From positions 1 through 5,303 of the forward strand of contig CANPZR010000194.1 in NCBI GenBank assembly GCA_947589175.1: DNA of 5,303 nucleotides, in the 5' to 3' direction. Numbering within the stretch: position 1 is the first letter of the stretch; every line of letters begins with the position of its first letter. This DNA is from an uncultured Lachnospiraceae bacterium (lineage in GTDB: Bacteria; Bacillota; Clostridia; Lachnospirales; Lachnospiraceae). Made by a program: the position numbers and the translations under genes. The notes beneath the pieces were generated by a model. The model made no database searches. It worked only from the letters and a program-made list of their open reading frames with translations, and was not told the origin of the DNA. Shown one piece after another: positions 1 through 5,211 of this stretch.

Positions 1-837
1 AAGTTAGAGGGAGTTAAATGTAAGAAGCTTTTCTTTTTGACAGATGCCATGAAGCATCTGCTTACACGGGAATTTTTGGGGCAATATTTGCGGAAGCATG
101 GCTATGAACCCGGATTTTTACCGTTTACAAAGGAGAACCGTGCAGTGAAGGAAGGGTATAGGAACCGGGCAAAAATGTACCGGGTGATGTGTCTTCAGGA
201 TGCCGCCCTGTCTCAGAAAATAGAACCATATGACTGGATAGAAAATCTGCAGGTGGGGGCGGCGCTGACCGAAAAGCGGATTGCCGGCTTATGTGATGAC
301 AAGGGGGCTAATATTTCGGAAAAGAATCCTTATTATAATGAGCTGACAGGGCTGTATTGGGTGTGGAAAAATACAGAGGTTCCATATTCCGGTATCTGCC
401 ATTATAGACGGCAGTTTGAGTCAGACATTGTGCTCAGGCCGATTCTGGAAGATGCGGCGGATGTGGTGCTCCCGCTCCCTTTTGTGGTCGGGAGCAGTCT
501 GGAAGAATATTACCAATACTGGGGCGAAAAGGCATACTATGCGGAAATGCTCCGCGTGATCCGGGAAAAGTTTCCGGATTATTGGGAGTGTGCCAATTGG
601 TGCAGGACTCACATACTGTTTATACCGAATAACATCTGCATTGCCAAAAGGGAGATATTAGAAGAGTATTGCAGCTTTCTGTTTAGTGTGATTGATGAAG
701 TGGAGGATAGAATGAGCCGCCGCAATGGGAAAAAACAGTCCCGCTGCTGGCTCTCGGAGCATGTTTCAACGATTTATTTTGTGAAACATTTGAGGGACTA
801 TCGGACTGTATTTGCAAATCTGAAACGGTATTGGTAA
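1..837 (+). CDS. DUF4422 glycosyltransferase-like protein, 5' truncated by window edge
   Basis: The frame is open from base 1 to the TAA at 835-837, so the true start is probably outside the window. The in-frame TTG at 37 and ATG at 49 have no convincing ribosome binding site. Numbering residues from base 1, the DUF4422 signature is clear: QVGAALT, then DDKGANISEKNPYYNELTGL from residue 99, YWVWKN, and HYRR at 134-137. DUF4422 proteins are found in capsule and exopolysaccharide loci and are regarded as glycosyltransferases; the donor and acceptor cannot be read from sequence. About 75 residues precede the DUF4422 core, more than in minimal members, so an additional N-terminal domain may lie upstream (inference). 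No signal peptide or membrane segment is visible, which fits a cytoplasmic enzyme. A second glycosyltransferase follows 31 bases later on the same strand, probably in the same operon. Confidence 0.87.
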   Translation, partial: KLEGVKCKKLFFLTDAMKHLLTREFLGQYLRKHGYEPGFLPFTKENRAVKEGYRNRAKMYRVMCLQDAALSQKIEPYDWIENLQVGAALTEKRIAGLCDDKGANISEKNPYYNELTGLYWVWKNTEVPYSGICHYRRQFESDIVLRPILEDAADVVLPLPFVVGSSLEEYYQYWGEKAYYAEMLRVIREKFPDYWECANWCRTHILFIPNNICIAKREILEEYCSFLFSVIDEVEDRMSRRNGKKQSRCWLSEHVSTIYFVKHLRDYRTVFANLKRYW

Positions 838-868
838 AACTATTGGAATCTGCTAGGGAGGACGCAGC

Positions 869-2035
869 ATGGAGGAATTAGTAAGCATTATCGTGCCCGT
901 GTATAATGCGGAGAAGTATCTGGACCGATGTCTGGAAAGCATACTGGGACAATCCTATAAAAATATTGAGCTGATTGTAGTGGATGACGGCTCTACTGAC
1001 CAGTCAAGGTATGTGTGTGAAAGATATGCGAGGTGTGACAGCAGAGTCAAATTGATATTTCAGGAAAAGAAGGGAGTTCTTGTTGCAAGACTGCGGGGGC
1101 TCGCTGAGGCAAACGGCGTTTTTATCGGCTGGACAGACGCGGATGACTGGCTGGAACCTGCTTATATAGAAAAACTTATGCTCCTGCAGCGTGATTCGGA
1201 GGCAGATATCGTCGCGGTTGCTCATTTCCTGGATATAGGGGACGACCACACGGTTGTAAAAAACGGAATAAAAGCGGGTACATATCCCTGCAGGGATATA
1301 TTCGGGAGAATGCTGTGTACGGGGAGTTTTTTTGAGTATGGAATTACGCCGCACTTGGTTTCTAAGCTGTTTAAGGCGGAGACATTGAAGAAGATTACGG
1401 AGATAGACAGCAGGATCATAGCGGGAGATGACGCGGCGGTTCTGTATCCCGCCATAGCAGAGGCAGATACTATCTGTATTTCTGAAATGAGCGGCTATCA
1501 TTATGTGCAGCACGCAAGTTCCATAACAAAAAACGCGTACACCAGAGAAGTGGAACGGATAGAAGTTCTGATTGAATATTTAACAGGGCAGTTTGCAAGA
1601 AAGCATATAGCTGACATCATGCAAAAGCAGCTATTAGCTTACAGGAATTATTTGCTGGCATTGAGACAGATTGAATATTTTGATAAGAACAAAGAGGATG
1701 ACATTATTTTAAGCCCGTATGGCGGGGTACATAAGGGAGAAAGGATAGTTATATATGGCGCGGGCGTGCTGGGACAGAAGATATACAGGTATTTAAAAAA
1801 AGTGGACGAGCATATGATTGCTGCCTGGGTGGATAAAAATTATGCTGTATATAGCGGGAGGGGGCTTGCGGTTGCTTCTCCAGAAGTCATACAGGACATG
1901 CTTTCGAAGATTGATCATATAATTATAGCGAATATAACGGAGAGAATCGCGGAATCCATAAGGAACTATCTGTTGGAAATGAATGTTCCGGGAGAAAAAA
2001 TACGGTGGTTTACATATGATTTTAGAGAACCATAG
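869..2035 (+). CDS. Family 2 glycosyltransferase with C-terminal Rossmann-like domain
   Basis: This 388-residue protein begins with a standard GT-A family 2 domain: VSIIVPVYNAEKYLDRCLES near residue 5, the nucleotide-sugar motif DDGSTD at 39-44, and the metal-binding DXD as DAD at 90-92 in WTDADDW. It should transfer a sugar from a nucleotide-sugar donor onto a growing surface polysaccharide in the cytoplasm; the specificity is unknown. From about residue 288 a second domain starts, with a glycine-rich GAGVLG loop at 297-302, an acidic residue in AAWVDKN after the next strand, and a further IDHIIIANI strand. This is a dinucleotide-binding-like Rossmann fold of the type often attached to clostridial glycosyltransferases. 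The ATG at 869 has AGGGAGG at 855-861, seven bases upstream. The gene follows the DUF4422 gene closely and is probably cotranscribed with it. The GT2 assignment is firm; the role of the tail domain is inference. Confidence 0.93.
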   Translation: MEELVSIIVPVYNAEKYLDRCLESILGQSYKNIELIVVDDGSTDQSRYVCERYARCDSRVKLIFQEKKGVLVARLRGLAEANGVFIGWTDADDWLEPAYIEKLMLLQRDSEADIVAVAHFLDIGDDHTVVKNGIKAGTYPCRDIFGRMLCTGSFFEYGITPHLVSKLFKAETLKKITEIDSRIIAGDDAAVLYPAIAEADTICISEMSGYHYVQHASSITKNAYTREVERIEVLIEYLTGQFARKHIADIMQKQLLAYRNYLLALRQIEYFDKNKEDDIILSPYGGVHKGERIVIYGAGVLGQKIYRYLKKVDEHMIAAWVDKNYAVYSGRGLAVASPEVIQDMLSKIDHIIIANITERIAESIRNYLLEMNVPGEKIRWFTYDFREP

Positions 2036-2046
2036 TAGGAGACGAA

Positions 2047-2127
2047 ATGGATTGGATAATCCGTAGAATCCCTTCCACATTAGCAGCTTGTGTTCTTCTC
2101 GTTTTCTCGTCAGGAGCAAGCATTTGA
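2047..2127 (+). CDS. Mini-ORF, 26 residues, signal-peptide-like; possible gene remnant
   Basis: An ATG at 2047 is preceded by AGGAG at 2037-2041, five bases upstream, and the frame ends at TGA 2125-2127. The peptide starts MDWIIRRIPSTLAAC and continues VLLVFSSGASI. It has two arginines, a hydrophobic stretch and a small-residue end, which is the layout of an export signal; LAAC also resembles a lipobox. It starts 11 bases after the glycosyltransferase stop, so it would be translated from the same message. It may be a real small membrane peptide, or the 5' stub of a secreted protein whose body has been lost, because the long hairpin begins two bases after its stop. I do not recognise a family. 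Chance occurrence cannot be excluded for such a short frame, but the ribosome binding site and composition together argue for a coding past or present. Confidence 0.4.
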   Translation: MDWIIRRIPSTLAACVLLVFSSGASI

Positions 2128-2128
2128 A

Positions 2129-2173
2129 GGGGCTGCCGCTTCACGAATTCCCATTCGTTAAAGCGACAGCCCC
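2129..2173. repeat. Long imperfect palindrome; hairpin possibly a terminator or dispersed repeat
   Basis: The outer arms are GGGGCTGCCGCTT (2129-2141) and AAGCGACAGCCCC (2161-2173), pairing over 13 positions with one C-A mismatch at 2136/2166. Inside lies a second perfect stem, ACGAAT (2143-2148) with ATTCGT (2153-2158), around a TCCC loop. The whole forms one long hairpin. Neither side has a run of T, so it is not a textbook rho-independent terminator, although it sits where the glycosyltransferase operon should end and just before a new promoter. Its length and nested structure also suit a dispersed intergenic palindrome; that needs a genome-wide comparison to decide. Confidence 0.7.
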
Positions 2174-2191
2174 ACTTGTGCTAGACAACAA

Positions 2192-2221
2192 TTGACAGCC
2201 GGACTGTGGGAAGAGTATAAT
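2192..2221 (+). promoter_or_regulatory. Consensus sigma-A promoter upstream of the rpn pseudogene
   Basis: TTGACA at 2192-2197 and TATAAT at 2216-2221 are both perfect consensus hexamers, separated by 18 bases. Transcription should start near 2228 and give a leader of roughly 78 bases before the ATG at 2306. The leader contains a short inverted repeat, GTAGTT (2243-2248) with AACTAC (2269-2274), of unknown meaning. The site lies just downstream of the long hairpin and reads into the decayed Rpn-type gene. Confidence 0.75.
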
Positions 2222-2305
2222 GAGGTTATACAAATTGTGAGTGTAGTTTTTTGCATGTGAAATGTTATAACTACGAGATTGGGAAAGCACAGAGGGAGGA
2301 TGTGG

Positions 2306-3394
2306 ATGGGAGAAAACATTCAAGACAAGGAGCAGAGTAAGAGCGTGTCCGGCAGTATGGCTGTGCTCCACACCCTTCAGACCACAGAGGGGATGGAGGG
2401 ACTGGACCAGGCCAGCAAGGAGCTGTATAAGCATAAGGAAGTGCTGGCAATTATATTAAAGGGCGTGGTGAGGGAGTACGAATCCTACAGCTATTCGGAA
2501 ATCATGGATTTTATTGAGGCAGATTCCATTACTGATTCCGAGTTTGTGTCACCGGGACACAGTGACATAGACAACCGTATTATGGGAAGATGATAATGAA
2601 ATAAATTTCATATAGAATTTATAGCTCTGCGGGAGAAGCTTTCCCAGTTTGATGCCAAGTTCCGGGCATTGAACCCGGAGCTGTCAGGGAAGGACATCAC
2701 TGTGAACCTGCATATAGATATTGAGCCTCAGAAGGAATATAAGCCGGGATATCCGATTGAAAAAAGGGGAATTTATTATCTGGCGCGGGAGCTGTCGTCC
2801 CAGTTATCGTTAGTGACGGAAGATACGGATTATCGCAGCCTGGAAAAATGCTACTCCATCTGAATCTGCAGGGATGTTGTGCCCCAAGATGAGCGGTTCA
2901 GCATTTCCGTCATCGAGATGAGCAACACGCAGAATTATGGGAAATGCCATCCTAAAAAGAAAGACTATGATTTGCTGACGCTGGTAATCATCCGGCTGGG
3001 AGACCAGATATTTCGCAAGATGGAAGTCGAAGAGAAAGAAAAGGCAGGAGAGTATGCGGACAAGAATGGGATGCTGGAATTTTTGAACGCTATCATGTAT
3101 CCGCACAAGGACAACTTTTTGGAAACAGTAAAAAAGTACATAGATTTTTCGGAGAATAAAGAGCTCTGGAGGGAGGTAGACTATATGAACGGTTTGGGAA
3201 TGAGAATTGGGGAAGAGTGCTGGGAGGCTGGTGCAGCAGAAAAAGAGAAGAGTATTGCATTTCGCATGTTTGCCAAGAACAATCCGTTGGAGAATGTCAG
3301 TGATACTATGGGCATATCTTTGGATCGCACGATGGAGCTCCACCATGAGTACGAGTGCAAGGTGCATGAGGAGTCAAAATACGGCGAGAAATAG
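2306..3394 (+). pseudogene. Rpn-family recombination-promoting nuclease/putative transposase, degraded
   Basis: One reading frame from ATG 2306 (AGGGAGG at 2293-2299, six bases upstream) to TAG 3392-3394 encodes a recognisable Rpn / PD-(D/E)XK nuclease-transposase of about 360 residues, but it is interrupted. Visible family segments in order are SKELYKHKEVLAIILKGVV, YSYSEIMDFIEADSITDSEF, LREKLSQFDAKFRALNPEL, VNLHIDIEPQKEYKPGYPIE, KRGIYYLARELSSQL, LEKCYSI, ICRD, KDYDLLTLVIIRLGDQIF, FLNAIMYPHKD and ENVSDTMGISLDRTMELH. The FD and IDIEPQK segments carry the likely acidic and E-x-Q nuclease residues. Two lesions exist. Around 2588-2614 one extra base and then two extra bases shift the frame out and back, exposing stops at 2591, 2594 and 2597. 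At 2861-2863 a TGA replaces the tryptophan expected in CYSIWICRD. Relatives are DNA endonucleases linked to recombination and phage defence. As read, the gene cannot make the full protein. Confidence 0.87.
3185..3394 (+). CDS. Possible intragenic small protein from the 3' end of the rpn pseudogene (69 aa)
   Basis: Inside the decayed gene, in the parent frame and after the last stop, GGAGGGAGG at 3168-3176 lies eight bases before ATG 3185. The frame from there is intact to TAG 3392-3394: it starts MNGLGMRIGEECWEAG and ends HEESKYGEK. It contains the charged C-terminal region with NNPLENVSDTMGISLDRTMELH, which looks like a small helix-turn-helix-like tail. In E. coli, rpn genes are reported to produce a short C-terminal protein from an internal start that restrains the full-length nuclease; this layout resembles that. 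The caution is that the purine tract also encodes WRE in the family motif LWREVDYM, so it may be a side effect of protein sequence. It would probably depend on the pseudogene promoter. Confidence 0.3.
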   Translation: MNGLGMRIGEECWEAGAAEKEKSIAFRMFAKNNPLENVSDTMGISLDRTMELHHEYECKVHEESKYGEK

Positions 3395-3584
3395 TTTTAC
3401 GATACCACCCCTGCTAGTGAAATCCCCCACCAGTTCCCCTAGCAATCCCCCGTTTCATATTCGTTGCGGTTTTCAGCCAGGGAACGTATGGAGGGATGTT
3501 CTCCGATTCCCAGAAGATATTTTCCATGCAGGAGCTTAATAGTAAGGGTTTCTCAATTTCTGATTCCAATATGTAAATCTTTTA
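3395..3584. other. Gene-free stretch with degraded sequence and small inverted repeats
   Basis: No gene with a start signal was found here. The interval is C-rich at its left end, with two similar AATCCCCC tracts and a TGCTAG/CTAGCA inverted repeat (3412-3417 and 3439-3444). From 3454 to 3576 one forward frame without a start reads FVAVFSQGTYGGMFSDSQ and then KIFSMQELNSKGFSISDSNM before TAA. It looks protein-like and may be a scrap of a lost gene, but I do not recognise it. Neither a clear terminator for the upstream gene nor a cobalamin riboswitch is visible. Confidence 0.4.
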
Positions 3585-3698
3585 ATGAGGCCAGGGAAGA
3601 TCTGGCATGATAACAAGGTTCACAGCGTTAAGAACCGCATTGTCAGCATCATCCAGTCCTACATCCGCCTGATTGTCCGGGACGAGTTTTATCATTAG
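3585..3698 (+). pseudogene. IS5-type DDE transposase fragment
   Basis: A short frame ending at TAG 3696-3698 reads DNKVHSVKNRIVSIIQSYIR followed by LIVRDE. This matches, from memory, the conserved block of IS5-group (DDE_Tnp_1-like) transposases that runs roughly K-x-HS-x-x-x-RIVSI-x-QP-x-x-RPIVRG-K. The similarity spans only about 30 codons. It stops just where intact proteins continue with the EFGAK block, and nothing recognisable lies upstream in the same frame. No terminal inverted repeats or target duplication were found. It is a remnant of an insertion element, consistent with the neighbouring rpn relic. The ATG at 3585 has no ribosome binding site, so expression is unlikely. Confidence 0.55.
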
Positions 3699-3744
3699 AA
3701 ACCAGCGAATGACGGGAACGGATAAATTTAGATGCAAAAATCCC

Positions 3745-3774
3745 TTTTCAGAATGAACACAAAGGTGATATAAT
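3745..3774 (+). promoter_or_regulatory. Putative sigma-A promoter for the cobU-cobS operon
   Basis: TATAAT at 3769-3774 is preceded by TG at 3766-3767, forming an extended -10 element. A weaker -35 candidate, TTTTCA at 3745-3750, lies 18 bases upstream. Transcription from about 3781 would give a leader of only some 25 bases before the cobU start at 3806, which leaves no room for a cobalamin riboswitch. The promoter lies about 70 bases after the transposase fragment. Confidence 0.55.
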
Positions 3775-3805
3775 GGCATCACCAGCTTGATTTGAGGTGA
3801 GAGCG

Positions 3806-4375
3806 ATGTTTATATTGCTGACGGGAGGGAGCGGAAGCGGGAAGTCCGCCTGCGCGGAGGACTACGCGCTGCGGCTATCCGGCGGCAAAAAGCGGTATTA
3901 TATTGCCACGATGCAGATTTACGATGAAGAAGGGGCGGAGCGGGTGAGAAGGCACCGGGAGCAACGGGCGGACAAGGGATTTGTCACAATCGAGCAGCCG
4001 GTTTCTGTCGCGAAGGCATTAAAAAAGATGAATCTGTCAGAAGAAAAATCCTGCACGGGCACGGCGCTTTTGGAGTGCGTGTCCAACCTGGTGGCCAACG
4101 AGATGTTTTCCGAGGACGGAATCCGATTTCCAGAGGAAGTCCGGAACAAGGTGATGGGGGATATCCGGCGTCTGGGGGAAAATCTGGAGAATCTAATCAT
4201 TGTGACTAATAACGTGTTTGAGGCGGGATGTGACTGGGAAGATGATACCCGCGAGTACATGTCGGCGCTGGGAGAGATCAATCGGGAGCTAGCGTCCATG
4301 GCGGATGAAGTGGCGGAAGTCGTGGTCGGGATACCGGTCTGGAGAAAAAAGAGGGGCAATGAGATATGCGTTTGA
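3806..4375 (+). CDS. cobU: Adenosylcobinamide kinase / adenosylcobinamide-phosphate guanylyltransferase
   Basis: This 189-residue protein is a CobU/CobP-family enzyme of normal length. CobU phosphorylates adenosylcobinamide and then transfers GMP to it, making adenosyl-GDP-cobinamide for the final steps of cobalamin assembly in the cytoplasm. The P-loop GGSGSGKS is at residues 7-14. The conserved YYIATMQIYDEE segment follows at 31-42, and RVRRHREQR contains His50, which aligns by position with the guanylylated histidine of Salmonella CobU. LLECVSNLVANEMF and the C-terminal LGEINRELASMADEVAEVVV, then GIPVW, complete the family pattern. I chose ATG 3806 because GAGGTGA at 3794-3800 lies five bases upstream; an in-frame GTG at 3797 overlaps that site. 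The stop overlaps the cobS start by 10 bases, implying translational coupling. Confidence 0.93.
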   Translation: MFILLTGGSGSGKSACAEDYALRLSGGKKRYYIATMQIYDEEGAERVRRHREQRADKGFVTIEQPVSVAKALKKMNLSEEKSCTGTALLECVSNLVANEMFSEDGIRFPEEVRNKVMGDIRRLGENLENLIIVTNNVFEAGCDWEDDTREYMSALGEINRELASMADEVAEVVVGIPVWRKKRGNEICV

Positions 4376-5190
4376 TACGATCTTTTATACAGGCGTTTTC
4401 TATGTATTCACAGATTCCCATGCCCCGGATTCAGTGGCGGGAGGAGGATACGGAGTATGCGCTGTGTTTTTTTCCTCTGGTGGGAGCGGTGATTGGCGGG
4501 CTGCTCTGCCTCTGGCACGCGGTCTGTGCACGGCTGGGAATTGGAATTTTGTGCTATACATTGGTGGGAGGGGCTATTCCCCTGCTCGTGACAGGGGGAT
4601 TTCATGTGGACGGCTTTATGGACTCGGTGGACGCCTTCCGCTCGTATCAGCCCAGGGAGAAAAAGCGCGCTATCATGAAAGACGTCCATGTAGGCGCTTT
4701 TTCTGTGATTGAACTGGCAGTGTTCGGGCTCTTGTATCTGGGCGCTTTTTCCGAGATTCGTGGGGGACGGGGCCTGCAGGTATTTGCCGCCGGATTTTTT
4801 TTGTCTCGGTGTCTCAGCGGAATCAGCGTGCTGACATTTTCATTAGCCCCTTTGGGGATAATGTCTCAAAATGAGATAATGCCCGAAAACGGGACAATGC
4901 CCAAAAACGAGACTTCTCTGAACACATTAAAAAAGGGAAACAAAAAAATCACCCTCACAGCGCTAATTGCGGAGGCGTTTTTCTGCATCGCGTTTATGCT
5001 TATCCGGTCGTGGCGCGCCGGGCTTGCGGTGACGGCGGCGGCCCTGTGCGTATTCGTCTATTATTATTTTCACACGAAAAAAGAAATCGGCGGAATTACA
5101 GGAGACACGGCGGGGTATTTTGTGGTATTATGTGAGGGAGGCATGGCGGTGGCGGCAGCGCTCGCGTGCGTGATTATGGAGGTCGTGTAA
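4366..5190 (+). CDS. cobS: Adenosylcobinamide-GDP ribazoletransferase (cobalamin-5'-phosphate synthase)
   Basis: The 274-residue integral membrane protein joins adenosyl-GDP-cobinamide to alpha-ribazole (phosphate), forming the nucleotide loop of cobalamin at the cytoplasmic membrane. The N-terminus RSFIQAFSMYSQIPMPRIQW matches the typical CobS start. The family's acidic metal/phosphate motif appears as TGGFHVDGFMDSVDA at 76-90, followed by IMKDVHVGAFSV at 103-114 and GGITGDTAGYFV at 242-253. Hydrophobic segments suited to membrane helices lie near 31-55, 57-75, 112-130, 136-163, 197-213, 217-235 and 251-272. Residues 166-195 form a hydrophilic loop built partly from a tandem hexapeptide, probably an addition that explains the slightly long protein. 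ATG 4366 has GAGGGG at 4351-4356 and lies inside the end of cobU; the two genes should be coupled. Confidence 0.94.
   Translation: MRLIRSFIQAFSMYSQIPMPRIQWREEDTEYALCFFPLVGAVIGGLLCLWHAVCARLGIGILCYTLVGGAIPLLVTGGFHVDGFMDSVDAFRSYQPREKKRAIMKDVHVGAFSVIELAVFGLLYLGAFSEIRGGRGLQVFAAGFFLSRCLSGISVLTFSLAPLGIMSQNEIMPENGTMPKNETSLNTLKKGNKKITLTALIAEAFFCIAFMLIRSWRAGLAVTAAALCVFVYYYFHTKKEIGGITGDTAGYFVVLCEGGMAVAAALACVIMEVV
4861..4914 (+). repeat. Three 18-base tandem repeats inside cobS
   Basis: Three imperfect, in-frame 18-base units (4861-4878, 4879-4896, 4897-4914) encode MSQNEI, MPENGT and MPKNET at residues 166-183 of CobS. The second and third units differ at only four positions. Each begins with ATG and keeps asparagine at position 4. 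They lie in a hydrophilic loop between predicted membrane segments and look like a local slippage expansion that the protein tolerates. Confidence 0.8.
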
Positions 5191-5211
5191 ACGCTCCGAA
5201 ATGGAGGTATT

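Noticed and set aside
2810..3367. A long reverse-strand frame of 185 codons opposite the rpn pseudogene.
   Set aside because: The forward strand carries clear family motifs in the same place, and the reverse frame shows no recognisable domain.
3412..3444. TGCTAG/CTAGCA inverted repeat after the rpn pseudogene, considered as a terminator or transposon end.
   Set aside because: The stem is only six bases with a 21-base loop and no T-run, and no matching partner end was found.
3478..3515. CAGGGAA followed by paired GGAG/CTCC and a closing TTCCC, considered as part of a cobalamin riboswitch upstream of cobU.
   Set aside because: The conserved riboswitch core and its GCCACTG-type element are absent, and the segment lies about 270 bases before the probable promoter of cobU.
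3207..3539. A 110-codon forward frame overlapping the end of the rpn pseudogene.
   Set aside because: It overlaps the well-matched Rpn frame, has low-complexity content and no family motif; it is a shadow frame.
3582..3782. A reverse-strand frame of 66 codons opposite the transposase fragment.
   Set aside because: The forward strand reads a recognisable transposase block there; the reverse frame has no recognisable content.
3797..3799. GTG as the cobU start.
   Set aside because: It overlaps the Shine-Dalgarno sequence that is well placed for ATG 3806, and the family normally begins directly before the P-loop strand.
4305..4712. A forward frame of 135 codons spanning the cobU-cobS junction.
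   Set aside because: Both flanking genes are firmly identified in other frames, and this frame shows no conserved motif.
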